Shown one piece after another: positions 43,793 to 52,686 of a DNA stretch of 64,000 bases (within the stretch, counting starts at the first letter, position 1; each line of letters begins with the position of its first letter). The translations under genes were made by a program, and so were the position numbers. The stretch lies in assembly GCA_041390105.1 (NCBI GenBank), contig JAWKQO010000001.1, positions 1,552,001-1,616,000 of the forward strand, written 5' to 3'. Origin of the DNA: Gemmatimonadota bacterium. Lineage in GTDB: Bacteria > Gemmatimonadota > Gemmatimonadetes > Longimicrobiales > Gaopeijiaceae. The notes beneath the pieces are model-generated. The model did no database searches. It was given only the letters and a program-made list of their open reading frames with translations, and had not been told where the DNA came from.

Positions 43793-43991
43793 GGTTCCTA
43801 CTCCCTTCTCCTGGGTGCCCCGGCGGCGGCCGCCGGGCCTCGTACTCTAGGATCGGGAGGATCTCACGGGGGGTTGAGCCGCCGGCCGTCGCTGCGCCGG
43901 CGCCACGCCCCGATGAGGCGCGGAGGGGTGCCCCGGCCGCGGCGCGGGCCGGACTCTGGAGCAGGCGGTGGGGTGCCGCAGGCGGCTCGCG

Positions 43992-45434
43992 TCAGCCTCC
44001 GCAGAGGGGCTGGTCAAGCTCACCCGGCCGCCAACGCGCTGCGCCCCTGGGGGCATCGAGGTGCAGCTCCGCGGCATACAACATGGTGCGGTCGTCGTCA
44101 CGGGCCGCCCAGCGCAGCAACGTCCCCACATCCGCAGCCACGTGTCCCTCATGGACGTCGATCCCGTTCCAGCGCACTCGTACCGGCTGGGCCAGATCGA
44201 ACGCGTCCGGGGAGAGCAGGAGCGTGAGCGCCCGGACGCCGCGCGACCGGATCCGGATCAGGTTGCCTTCCCGGGACAGGTCCGCCCTCCCGGAGGTCGT
44301 AGAGGGAGGAACGAGTGCCGACGCAGGGAACTCGACGTCGGAAGGTTGGTCTCCCAGCGCATCGATGCGCAGCCAATGGGCCCGCCCGGAATGCTGCGGC
44401 GACTCGGTCTCCCAGGAGATGCAGCGCGGATGAGGCTCTCGCGGGAAGGCAGCGACGAAGGCGTCGATGCGTGGGACCTCCTCCGGCCACCAACCGGTCT
44501 CGTGCCCGTACCCGCGCTTGGGACGGTACTCGATCTGCGCGCCGGCGTTTGCGAACTCCACGATGAATGGATCTACGGAGCTGGCCGGATACAGTCGATC
44601 CTCTTCGCCGTTGACGACGTACAGTGGCTTGTTGACGAGGTTGCTCGGGAAGACTTCGCCTTCGGCACCCACCGCCGGATTGAGCAGCACCACCGGGTGC
44701 CCGATAAAGGGCAGAAACGAGGCCCAGGGCGTGGTGTCGCGGAAGGCCATCCACCAGGCTCCCGTGCCCCCGTCCGAGACGCCGGAGAGAGAGATCCGAT
44801 TCTCGTCGATGTTGTAGGTCCGGCGGAGAATACGCAGGATCTCGCGCAGGTTCTCCATCTGCGCATTCTGCCACCAGCGGCGCGTCCTCCACGCGGCCGG
44901 AAAGACCGCGATGTGATCCTCGCTGGCCAGGCGGTCGGCGTCGCGCCACCAGAGCTCGTCCTGCGACGGGCGCTCCCGCATCACGCCGCCATGGAGGTAG
45001 ACCCGCACCGGCCAGCGGCGCTCGGCGGTGTAGCCCTCCGGAACCTGGGCGAAGTAGGGCAACTCCACGCCCTCCGCGTCCGAGCGCACCCCGCGAACAC
45101 GACCGGTGGGCACGTCGCTGCCGTACACGCGCCCGCTCCGCAACAGCGGGAGCACCTCGCCGAAGGGGGTGCCCGCGTCGAGGATGGCGCGCGCTGCGCG
45201 CTCGCGCTCAGCCTCCGAGCGCGCATCGAGGAACGCGCTCACGAAGGTGGACGCTGCCGTGGCCTCTTGCGCCAGCACCGGCAACGCGCTCGCGGCCAGC
45301 GGGGCGGCTGCCAGCAGCGTGGCCAGGCATCCAGAACGCGCCGCAGACAGCAGGCCCGGCCGACTACACGAACAGGGTGCGCAGCGGCTCGAACCCGTTG
45401 AAGCAGACGGATGAATACGACTGCGTGTAGGCAC
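43992..45434 (-). CDS. secreted alpha/beta hydrolase (esterase/PHB-depolymerase-like)
   Basis: Up to 480 aa, but the start is unclear: the in-frame GTG at 45434 overlaps the upstream decarboxylase gene by 71 bases, and no ATG appears before the signal-like segment LATLLAAAPLAASALPVLAQ. VRVYLHGGV forms the oxyanion region; NRISLSGVSDGGTGAWW carries the nucleophile Ser in GVSDGG; GEEDRLYP supplies a likely acid and KRGYGHETGWW the His. This follows the feruloyl esterase/polyhydroxybutyrate depolymerase pattern. The C-terminal 100 residues are an added beta-rich domain. Substrate unknown. Confidence 0.8.
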   Translation of the reverse strand: MPTRSRIHPSASTGSSRCAPCSCSRPGLLSAARSGCLATLLAAAPLAASALPVLAQEATAASTFVSAFLDARSEAERERAARAILDAGTPFGEVLPLLRSGRVYGSDVPTGRVRGVRSDAEGVELPYFAQVPEGYTAERRWPVRVYLHGGVMRERPSQDELWWRDADRLASEDHIAVFPAAWRTRRWWQNAQMENLREILRILRRTYNIDENRISLSGVSDGGTGAWWMAFRDTTPWASFLPFIGHPVVLLNPAVGAEGEVFPSNLVNKPLYVVNGEEDRLYPASSVDPFIVEFANAGAQIEYRPKRGYGHETGWWPEEVPRIDAFVAAFPREPHPRCISWETESPQHSGRAHWLRIDALGDQPSDVEFPASALVPPSTTSGRADLSREGNLIRIRSRGVRALTLLLSPDAFDLAQPVRVRWNGIDVHEGHVAADVGTLLRWAARDDDRTMLYAAELHLDAPRGAARWRPGELDQPLCGG

Positions 45435-46488
45435 CTGTGGCCCCGATGCGTAGGCGATCCCCGATCCTCAGGTCGAGGGGGAGCTCATAATGCGTCGTCT
45501 CGTACAGCACGTCCATGCTGTCGCAGGTGGGGCCGGCCAGCACGACCGCTCCCCGCGGCCCTGTACGTGCGCTCACGATGGGGTATTGAATCGCCTCGCC
45601 AAGCGTCTCCGCCAAACCGCCGAACTTTCCGACGTCCAGGTACACCCAGCGACGGCGGTCCTCTCCTCGGGCCGCGACCAGCAGCACCTCGGTCTCGATG
45701 ACGCCGGCATCCCCCACGAGGCTGCGCCCGGGCTCGATGATGAGGTCGGGTAGGTCGTCTCCGAAGGCACCCCTCAAACTCTGACAGATCACGCGGGAGT
45801 ACGCATCGAGGCCGGGGATCGGCCGCCGGTAGGCGGTCGGGAAGCCTCCGCCCAGGTTCAGGAGCCGCAGGCGGACGCCAGCCGCCCCCAGACGCCGGAA
45901 CACCCGGCCCGCTGCGACGATGGCGGGACCCCACTGCTCGGGATCCGTCTGTTGGGAGCCCACATGGAAGCTGATGCCCACCGGCTCCAACCCGAGGGCG
46001 GCCGCCCGCAGCAGAACTGCGTCGACCTCCGAGGGATCACAACCAAACTTGGACGAGAGTGGCCATTCGGCGCCCGTGTTCTCCACCCGGATCCGACACA
46101 CGACCTCCGCTCCGGGTGCTGCGCCGGCGATCTTCTCGACTTCGTCCACCGAGTCCACGGCGTACACGCGAACGCCGCGCGCCCAGGCCTCCGCGATGTC
46201 TGCAACCCGCTTGATGGGGTTTCCGAAGGACAGAGCCCCGGGGCCGGCCCCGGCGGCGAGCGCGGCTCGCACCTCCTGGATGCTGGCCACGTCGAGTCTG
46301 CATCCCAACGCCAGGAGCCGCTCCAGGACCTCACGCGCCGGGTTGGCCTTCATGGCATAGAACACCCGAGCCCGGGGAAAGGCTTGGGACAGGGCGCGGT
46401 AGTTGTTCTCGACCCGTTCGAGATCCACCACCAGCACGGGCGTGGTCAGTCGGGTGGAGTCCAGAAACCGGTTCAGCCGGGGCGTCAT
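45364..46488 (-). CDS. PLP-dependent ornithine/lysine-type decarboxylase (fold III)
   Basis: A 374-aa enzyme with GGAGG before the ATG. PLP-binding Lys K47 lies in FYAMKANP; FHVGSQQ (174-180), NLGGGFP (211-217) and EPGR (252-255) bind the phosphate and pyridine ring; the catalytic Cys C322-D323 lies in GPTCDSMDVL. The length and absence of a DapDC-type insertion indicate ornithine decarboxylase rather than diaminopimelate or arginine decarboxylase. It makes putrescine or cadaverine. Its last 71 bases overlap the frame of the hydrolase gene, so coupling of the two is possible. Confidence 0.92.
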   Translation of the reverse strand: MTPRLNRFLDSTRLTTPVLVVDLERVENNYRALSQAFPRARVFYAMKANPAREVLERLLALGCRLDVASIQEVRAALAAGAGPGALSFGNPIKRVADIAEAWARGVRVYAVDSVDEVEKIAGAAPGAEVVCRIRVENTGAEWPLSSKFGCDPSEVDAVLLRAAALGLEPVGISFHVGSQQTDPEQWGPAIVAAGRVFRRLGAAGVRLRLLNLGGGFPTAYRRPIPGLDAYSRVICQSLRGAFGDDLPDLIIEPGRSLVGDAGVIETEVLLVAARGEDRRRWVYLDVGKFGGLAETLGEAIQYPIVSARTGPRGAVVLAGPTCDSMDVLYETTHYELPLDLRIGDRLRIGATGAYTQSYSSVCFNGFEPLRTLFV

Positions 46489-46670
46489 TCCCTTCGTCCT
46501 CCTTCGCAGGGCGAACTAGTAGGCGACACTGGGACGAGAAAGAGGACATTCGAGGGGGGGTGGCCTCCCCCAGGGTGCCATCCTACGCTTGGCTGCATCC
46601 ACGGGGGGCGGACGGCGGCAGGGTGCCACCCGTGTGAGAACGCCTGCAGGGCACAGGAGAGTCGAGGGGC

Positions 46671-48347
46671 ATGACGTCCAACGCGCCGCACTTCACGGCA
46701 TGGCTGGACCGTTTCTTCGCGTCCTACTACGCGGAGCGGCCGGTCAACGCCACCTTCATCGGCGAACACAGCCACGATCACCGGCTGCCGGATTGGTCCG
46801 ACAGCGGGTGCGGGGATACGGTGGCGGAGATGGTGGCCGAGCTGGATGCACTGGAGCGGCTCCCCTCCGAGCCTTTGACCCCCATCGAAGCGTTGGACCG
46901 GCGACTGGCGCGCGGCTTCCTGCGTATCCATTGCTGGGAATACGCGTCACCGCTATTCCAGCGAGGGAACCCCAGCCTGCACACCGGCGAAGCGGTGTTC
47001 GCGCTCCTCTCACTGTTCCTCACGGACTATGCGCCACTTCAGGAGCGGGTGGAGGCTGCGCGTGCGCGCATGGCGGCCTTACCGCTCTTCCTCGCCAACG
47101 CCCGCGCACAGATCCGGGAAGCCCCGCCCGAGTGGACCCGCCGTGCGATCCGTGAGTGTGAGGGTGCCATCGCCTTCCTGGGTGAAGGACTGTCGCGCTT
47201 GCTGGGCGGGAAGGGTTCCCTGAACGATCGCGTGCTGCGCAGCGCGGACGCCGCTGCCCGCGCCTTCGCTGACCACCGCCACTTCTTGCAGTCGGACCTG
47301 ACGGCAGGCTGGCAGCCCCCCCCCTCCGCGGGGGAAGAGGCGTTCGACGTGTTGTTGCGCGAGGGTCACTTCCTATCGGAGAGCGCCGCAGAGGTGGTGG
47401 CCTACGCGCGCGATCAGTTGGCGCGTGCCCGGGCACAGCTCGCTGCCTCCACCGCTGCCGCCGGGGGTAGCGAGGCGGAGATCGCGGAGCGACTCGCGGC
47501 CGGCCACGTCACTGTGGACGGCTACCTGCACCGCTACTCGGAGATCTGGCAGACCATGCGGGCCCATGCTGCGGGCCATGACCTGGTCACCTGGCCGGAC
47601 TTCCCCCTCCGCTATGTGCCCCGGCCTCACTGGGTACGCTCCAGCGCGCCATCCTTGTACTTCCTCTTTTACCGCTCTCCGGCCGTGTTCGCTCGCCCGC
47701 CCGTGCACGAATACCTGGTCGAACCCATCGAGGAGGATCTGGACGAAGCGGAGCAGGAGCGTCGCCTGCGCGCACACAACGACTCCGTCATCAAGCTGAA
47801 CCACGTCATCCACCACGGCGGCATCGGACATCACGTCCAGAATTGGCACGCGTTCCAGGCGGCTTCCCGCGTCGGACGCATCGCCGCCGTCGACTGCGCC
47901 TCACGCATCGCCATGTTCTGCGGGGGCACCATGGCCGAGGGCTGGGCCTGCTATGCCACCGACGTGATGTCCGAGACCGGTGCCCTCACGGCGGATGAGC
48001 GGGTGGCGGAGGCGCGCTCCCGAATCCGCATGTGCGCCCGCGCCATCGTGGACGTGGAGCTGCACCACGGGCGGATGACCCTGGACGATGCGACGCGCTT
48101 CTACGAGCAGACCGCCGGGATGGCCGCTGGGGCGGCGTCGGCCGAGGCGGTCAAGAACAGCATGTTCCCTGGCGCGGCCCTCATGTATCTCGTGGGCACC
48201 GACAGCATCCACGCCCTGCGGCAGGCCACCGCGCGGCGCCAAGGAAGCGATTTCCAGCTGCGCGCGTTCCACGACCGGGTTCTCTCCTACGGGTCGGTGC
48301 CGGTCCGCCTGGTGGGCGAGCTGATGGAGATGTCCGATGCTGAGTGA
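46671..48347 (+). CDS. DUF885-like protein with altered metallopeptidase motif
   Basis: A 558-aa cytoplasmic protein without signal peptide. The N-terminus (WLDRFFASYYAERPVNATFIGEHSHD) and C-terminal EGWACYATDVMSE, NSMFPGAALMYLVGTDSI match DUF885 peptidase-like proteins. In that family the metal site is HExxPGH; here the matching place is HHGGIGHH (381-388), lacking the usual Glu. It may be inactive or use other ligands. The last 11 bases overlap the next gene, a shorter relative with an intact motif, suggesting a two-subunit enzyme in which one member lost catalysis. Confidence 0.8.
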   Translation: MTSNAPHFTAWLDRFFASYYAERPVNATFIGEHSHDHRLPDWSDSGCGDTVAEMVAELDALERLPSEPLTPIEALDRRLARGFLRIHCWEYASPLFQRGNPSLHTGEAVFALLSLFLTDYAPLQERVEAARARMAALPLFLANARAQIREAPPEWTRRAIRECEGAIAFLGEGLSRLLGGKGSLNDRVLRSADAAARAFADHRHFLQSDLTAGWQPPPSAGEEAFDVLLREGHFLSESAAEVVAYARDQLARARAQLAASTAAAGGSEAEIAERLAAGHVTVDGYLHRYSEIWQTMRAHAAGHDLVTWPDFPLRYVPRPHWVRSSAPSLYFLFYRSPAVFARPPVHEYLVEPIEEDLDEAEQERRLRAHNDSVIKLNHVIHHGGIGHHVQNWHAFQAASRVGRIAAVDCASRIAMFCGGTMAEGWACYATDVMSETGALTADERVAEARSRIRMCARAIVDVELHHGRMTLDDATRFYEQTAGMAAGAASAEAVKNSMFPGAALMYLVGTDSIHALRQATARRQGSDFQLRAFHDRVLSYGSVPVRLVGELMEMSDAE

Positions 48348-49530
48348 GCGCACGTTGGCGTACGCCCAGGAGGCGCTGGCAGCCCTCCTCGGCCTCGACG
48401 CGCTCTACCGCAGGGAGAGCGGCGATGGGGACGGGTTGGCGGTGCTCAACCTGGACCGGGAGGGCCGACACCGCCCGGAGGGGTTCGAGAGCTACGAAGA
48501 GGCCGCGGAACGTTTCACGGGACTGAGCGAGCGTGCCGGTGACCTTCCCGAGCCCGATCGCCGGGTCTACTACCAACAGCTTGCAGTCTCGAGCCGGGCT
48601 TTCTGCGCATGGCGTGCGAAGAACCTGACCTTCGAGCAACAGCTCGGCCGTTTCCTCCACGTGCCGGTGGCGCCAGCGTCCGATGCCGAGCTGGATGCGC
48701 TGCGAGACGGAATGCGGACCCTCCTGACCGAAATGGGCTATTCCGGCGACCTGCGTTCGCAATGCGCCCGCTGGGAGGCCGACAACCGGGTGCCGCCCGA
48801 CGAAGTGGAGGGCGTGCTCAATCAGCTCCTGGAGGAGGCCTGGGCCCGCACGGAGGACCGGCTCCTGGAGATTCCCGCGGCCCCGAGTGATGGGATGCGC
48901 GCCGTGGCGATCACGGGAGCCGCCTTCAACGCGCGCTGCAACTATGCCGAACGGCGGGTGGAGATCAACGTGGATCCGGTGTTGACGCGCCCTGCGCTCA
49001 AACATCTGGCCGTCCACGAGGGTTGTCCGGGTCACTACGTGCAGTTCAAGTTGCGCGAGACCTGGGGACTGGAAGGGAGCGCCCCCGCCGACGTCCTGGT
49101 TTCGGTGGTCAACACCGCCAGCTCGTCGGTGTTCGAGGGCATCGCCGATGCCGGCCTGGCCATGCTCGAGTGGATCGAGGACGGCCACGACCGGGTGCAG
49201 TCCTTGATGACGCGCTACCGGGCGGGGATCGGAACCGGGGCCGCCTGGCGGCTGCACGCGTTGGGGTGGCCCCGCGCCCGCGTCCAGGACTGGCTGCGCG
49301 ACCAGAGCCTGGTCGGCGGAGACGGATGGGTGGAGGGCCGGATGGCGTTCCTGGAGGCCCCCGCCCGGGCAGTGCTCATCTGGTCGTATTGGTGGGGTGA
49401 GCCCTCGGTGCTTCCGACCTGGACCCGGGTGGCCCGCCCGGAGCGGGCGGAGTTCCTTCGCTATCTGCATGGCCGCCTGCACTCGGTCGACACGGTCTCC
49501 ATGTTCAGGGGGGGCCCCGCGCAGAACTGA
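48337..49530 (+). CDS. DUF885-like metallopeptidase with intact HExxPGH motif
   Basis: A 397-aa protein overlapping the upstream DUF885-like gene by 11 bases. HEGCPGHYVQ (227-236) is the family's zinc motif; FEGIADAGLAMLEW (about 268-281) provides the downstream Glu. It is about 150 residues shorter than typical DUF885 members and lacks a signal peptide. FNARCNYAERRVEINVDP before the motif is unusual in having Cys. Together with its partner it may act as a cytoplasmic peptidase; no substrate is indicated. Confidence 0.82.
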   Translation: MLSERTLAYAQEALAALLGLDALYRRESGDGDGLAVLNLDREGRHRPEGFESYEEAAERFTGLSERAGDLPEPDRRVYYQQLAVSSRAFCAWRAKNLTFEQQLGRFLHVPVAPASDAELDALRDGMRTLLTEMGYSGDLRSQCARWEADNRVPPDEVEGVLNQLLEEAWARTEDRLLEIPAAPSDGMRAVAITGAAFNARCNYAERRVEINVDPVLTRPALKHLAVHEGCPGHYVQFKLRETWGLEGSAPADVLVSVVNTASSSVFEGIADAGLAMLEWIEDGHDRVQSLMTRYRAGIGTGAAWRLHALGWPRARVQDWLRDQSLVGGDGWVEGRMAFLEAPARAVLIWSYWWGEPSVLPTWTRVARPERAEFLRYLHGRLHSVDTVSMFRGGPAQN

Positions 49531-49599
49531 CCAGCGGGGCCGTGCAACCCTGGGCAGCCCTGCCCTCACCCACCTCTGGACCTGCATCCCGGAGGGGAC

Positions 49600-50256
49600 A
49601 TGCGAAGCACAGCGGCGGCGCTGGTGGCAGTGTGGGGGGCGAGCACCGGACTTTCGGCCCAGAGCGTAGGAAGTGGGCAGGCCGGCCCTCGTTCATTCCT
49701 CGAGCGCGAACACGAGATCTTGCTGGCGCGCAGCGCCGCCCCGCCGTCCGTCAGCGCAGGTGCGGACGTCTACGTGTTCACCGCAGACGGGTACGTCTTG
49801 GCAGCGCGGGGCGGAAGCGGGGCGGCCTGCCTGGTGAGTCGCAGCTGGCCCGACTCACTCGAGCCCGAGTGTTTCGATCCGGAGGGTACCCGCACCATCA
49901 TGCCCATGGAGATGACGCGGACGGAGCTGCTCCACGCGGGAGTGGCTCCGGAGGAGGCCGAGCGCCGGATCGCCGACGGCATCGCCGATGGGACGTTCCG
50001 CCTCCCGCAGCGCATGGCCGTGGTGTACATGATGTCCGAAGGGCAACGCCTCATCGCCGACGACGGGACGCCGGCGGGGAAGTGGCGGCCGCACCTGATG
50101 ATCTACTCTCCGTGGCTGACCAATGAGGACGCTGGCCACTCCACGCCGCCCGGACTGATGGGAGGGATGGTCGTCGACTCAGGATTGCCGACGGCAAACC
50201 TGATGGTCGTGGTTCCCGAGTTCGTAGCGGTCTCCGGCGCAGAGGAAAGACCCTGA
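49600..50256 (+). CDS. secreted protein of unknown function
   Basis: A 218-aa protein with a signal peptide ending at LSAQ (about residue 21) and GGAGG upstream of the ATG. SAGADVYVFTADGYVLAARG and CLVSRSWPDSLEPECFDPEGTRTIMPMEMTRTEL lie in the middle; two Cys could pair. MAVVYMMSEGQRLIADDGTPAGKWRPHLMIYSPWLTN follows. I recognise no family. It is 7 bases upstream of an ECF sigma factor gene on the same strand and may be part of that regulon or operon. Confidence 0.75.
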   Translation: MRSTAAALVAVWGASTGLSAQSVGSGQAGPRSFLEREHEILLARSAAPPSVSAGADVYVFTADGYVLAARGGSGAACLVSRSWPDSLEPECFDPEGTRTIMPMEMTRTELLHAGVAPEEAERRIADGIADGTFRLPQRMAVVYMMSEGQRLIADDGTPAGKWRPHLMIYSPWLTNEDAGHSTPPGLMGGMVVDSGLPTANLMVVVPEFVAVSGAEERP

Positions 50257-50263
50257 GCCGGGC

Positions 50264-50821
50264 ATGGACGTAGGGCGCCCAGGCGCTGAGGCCGGCGACC
50301 GCGAGCTGGTCTCCGCGGTGCTGGATGGCGGAGACGAACGCGCCTTCCGTACGCTGTATCGACGGTACACGCCGCAGCTCCACCGCATCGCGCTGCGACT
50401 CACCGAGGATCGCGAGGGCGTCGCCGAGGACGTGGTGCACGACACCTGGGTCCGGGCGGTGGAGCGCCTGTCGACCTTCGGTTGGCGCTCGTCCCTGGGC
50501 ACCTGGCTCACCGGCGTTCTCATCAACCGTGTGCGCGAACAGTGGAGAGCGTGGGGCCGTGTGGAGTGGGCCCCGCTCGAGCGGATCGCCGAGCCGGCCG
50601 TGCGTGCGGTGGCTCACGAGGCACGAGTGGACCTCGATCGGGCCATCACGGCGCTGCCCCCGGGGTATCGCGCGGCGGTCGTGTTGCACGACGTGGAGGG
50701 CTACTCCCATGAGGAGACCGCGCGACTCCTGAACATCGACGTCGGAACGTCCAAGAGTCAGCTCTCCCGCGCGCGGCGCCGCTTGCGGGAATGGCTCGAG
50801 CCGAAGGAGGCCACACCATGA
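50264..50821 (+). CDS. ECF-family RNA polymerase sigma factor
   Basis: A 185-aa sigma-70 family factor. Region 2 covers about 28-90 (FRTLYRRYTPQLHRIALRL, EDVVHDTWVRAVERL, LGTWLTGVLINRVREQWR); region 4 covers about 125-180 (LPPGYRAAVVLHDVEGYSHEETARLL with the helix-turn-helix GTSKSQLSRARRRLREWL). Overlap of four bases (ATGA) with the next gene, a membrane protein, marks the usual sigma/anti-sigma pairing. The target promoter motif cannot be read from this window. Confidence 0.94.
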   Translation: MDVGRPGAEAGDRELVSAVLDGGDERAFRTLYRRYTPQLHRIALRLTEDREGVAEDVVHDTWVRAVERLSTFGWRSSLGTWLTGVLINRVREQWRAWGRVEWAPLERIAEPAVRAVAHEARVDLDRAITALPPGYRAAVVLHDVEGYSHEETARLLNIDVGTSKSQLSRARRRLREWLEPKEATP

Positions 50822-51420
50822 CGTCACCGCTCGACGAGCACAGCCGGGACCGTGGTATGGGCGACATCTCCCAGAGGCCCGATCTGGCTCGCCTGCGCGA
50901 GAGTCCCCCCCCTCCCGCTGCCCTCGAGGACCGCGTGGTGGCTTCGCTGAAGGCGCGCGGCTGGTTGGGACCGCGGCGGGGAGGGCGGCGCGCCTGGTTG
51001 GCTCAGGCGGGCGCGCTCGCAGCCGCGACGGCCGGCTTCCTCCTCGGTCGGGCCATCCCGGGGCGCTCAGCCCCGGCCCCGGCAACGACCGGCCCACGCT
51101 GGATGCTGCTCCTCTACGAGGATGACGGCTACCAGGCTCCCGCGCCCGGCGCAGAGTCTGAACGCGTGCAGGAGTACGTGCACTGGGCCCGCACACTGAC
51201 GGATGACCTCCGTGCCGTGGAAGGCTCCGAGCTGGGTCCCGAGCGCGTGGTCGTGGCGCCCGCGCTCGCCGAAGCGCCGTCCCAGTCCGGGCCCGCAGCG
51301 GAACGTCTCTCCGGGTACTTCGTGATCTCCGCCGCCTCCATGGACGACGCACGCGGTGTGGCGGAGACCTGCCCACACGTGCGCCATGGAGGGAGGATCG
51401 TCATCCGCCCCCTCGTGTGA
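50818..51420 (+). CDS. membrane anti-sigma-like protein with YCII/DGPF-like extracytoplasmic domain
   Basis: A 200-aa protein starting at the ATG overlapping the sigma gene stop. The N-terminal 65 residues (RPDLARLRESPPPPAALEDRVVASLKARG) are cytoplasmic and would contact the sigma factor; a helix at about 72-90 (LAQAGALAAATAGFLLGRAI) crosses the membrane. The rest (about 100-200) resembles a YCII/DGPF domain: WMLLLYEDDGYQ, LSGYFVISAASMDDARGVAETCPHVRHGGRIVIRPL. DGPF domains are normally separate cytoplasmic proteins near ECF42 sigma genes, so a membrane-fused outward-facing copy is uncommon. It has no HxxxCxxC, so it is not a ZAS-type anti-sigma factor. Confidence 0.75.
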   Translation: MTSPLDEHSRDRGMGDISQRPDLARLRESPPPPAALEDRVVASLKARGWLGPRRGGRRAWLAQAGALAAATAGFLLGRAIPGRSAPAPATTGPRWMLLLYEDDGYQAPAPGAESERVQEYVHWARTLTDDLRAVEGSELGPERVVVAPALAEAPSQSGPAAERLSGYFVISAASMDDARGVAETCPHVRHGGRIVIRPLV

Positions 51421-51517
51421 TGGTGCACGAGGCACGAAGGCGGTGGCATTCGGGTAGGGGCACACTACCTTTCGCGGGTCCCGACCCGAGAAACGCGCCA
51501 ACCACAGGTTCGTCGTC

Positions 51518-52606
51518 TTGTCTGCCGAGTCTCACGTCGCCCTCATCTGTTCATGGCTGGAGCCCGAGCTCGTCGAGCGCCTGCGCACCGATCACCCGGA
51601 CATCGAGTTCCTGTACGAACCCGAGCTGCTGAGGCCCCCGCGGTACCCCGCTGACCACAAAGGCGCGGAGCGGACCCGCTCGCTGGCGGGCGAGCGGCGC
51701 TGGCAGTCGTTGCTCGAGCGCGCCACCATCCTCTTCGACTTCGACCAGACGCACCTGGAGGATCTTCCGGAGCGCGCGCCGCGGGCGCGCTGGATCCAGG
51801 CCACCAGCGCGGGGATCGGGCAGTTCGTGCGCAGGATGCGCTATGCCGAACGAATGCCGGGGGTGGTCTTCACGACAGCGCGCGGCGTCCACCGGGCGCC
51901 CTTGGCGGAGTTCGCCGTGATGTCGATGCTCCTGCACGCTCGCCGTGCCCTGCACATGATGGAGGCACAACGTCGCCGGACCTGGCAACGTTTCGCCGGT
52001 ACGGACCTGGAGGGTCGCACCGTCGTGATCGTCGGCCTCGGGGCAGTGGGGAGCGAGGTGGCGCGCGTGGCGGAGGCGCTGCGCATGCGCGTGATTGCGC
52101 TGCGGCGCCACCCCGATCGGGACCTCGCTGGGTCGGAACACGCCGCGACGCCGGGCCCCAGGACCGGGGCTCCCGAACCACCGCCCCCGCGCGTCCTGGG
52201 TCCCGAGTCCCTGACCGACGTCCTGCCCGAAGCGGACTTCCTTGTGCTGATCGCTCCCCACACGGACGAGACGGAGCACATGATCGGGGCAGCGGAGCTG
52301 GCGGCCCTGCCTCCAGGGGCGGCACTCGTCAACATCGGCCGAGGGGCGCTGGTCGACGAGCCCGCGCTCGTGGCAGCGCTCACCAGCGGACATCTGGGCG
52401 GCGCCTACCTGGACGTGTTCGAGGAGGAGCCGCTGCCGCTGGAGAGTCCGCTCTGGGGCATGCCCAACGTCTTGGTGAGTCCCCACTCCGGCAGCACCAG
52501 CGACCGCGAGAACGTGCGTATCGCCGACCTGTTCTCGGAGAACCTGCACCGTTGGCAACGGGGAGAGCCTCTGCTCAACCGGCTGGACCCTGATCGGTTG
52601 TACTGA
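51518..52606 (+). CDS. D-2-hydroxyacid dehydrogenase (NAD-dependent)
   Basis: A 362-aa enzyme with a TTG start; no ATG lies nearby and the ribosome binding site is weak. The NAD-binding fold has VVIVGLGAVGSEVARVAEAL (GxGxxG, about 168-187). VNIGRGALVDEPALVAAL and LDVFEEEPLP, then SPHSGS with the catalytic His, are the 2-hydroxyacid dehydrogenase signatures; the catalytic Arg lies in NIGRG and the Glu in DVFEEEPL. A Pro-rich insert (PGPRTGAPEPPPPR) follows the Rossmann start. It interconverts 2-oxoacids and D-2-hydroxyacids; substrate not evident. Confidence 0.9.
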   Translation: MSAESHVALICSWLEPELVERLRTDHPDIEFLYEPELLRPPRYPADHKGAERTRSLAGERRWQSLLERATILFDFDQTHLEDLPERAPRARWIQATSAGIGQFVRRMRYAERMPGVVFTTARGVHRAPLAEFAVMSMLLHARRALHMMEAQRRRTWQRFAGTDLEGRTVVIVGLGAVGSEVARVAEALRMRVIALRRHPDRDLAGSEHAATPGPRTGAPEPPPPRVLGPESLTDVLPEADFLVLIAPHTDETEHMIGAAELAALPPGAALVNIGRGALVDEPALVAALTSGHLGGAYLDVFEEEPLPLESPLWGMPNVLVSPHSGSTSDRENVRIADLFSENLHRWQRGEPLLNRLDPDRLY

Positions 52607-52686
52607 CGTAGGCGGGCGCTTGCCCTCCGCTGCGGCGGAGCGGAGGTTCGAGGCAGTCGCCCGTCACCCGCTCGGAGGGTTCCACC

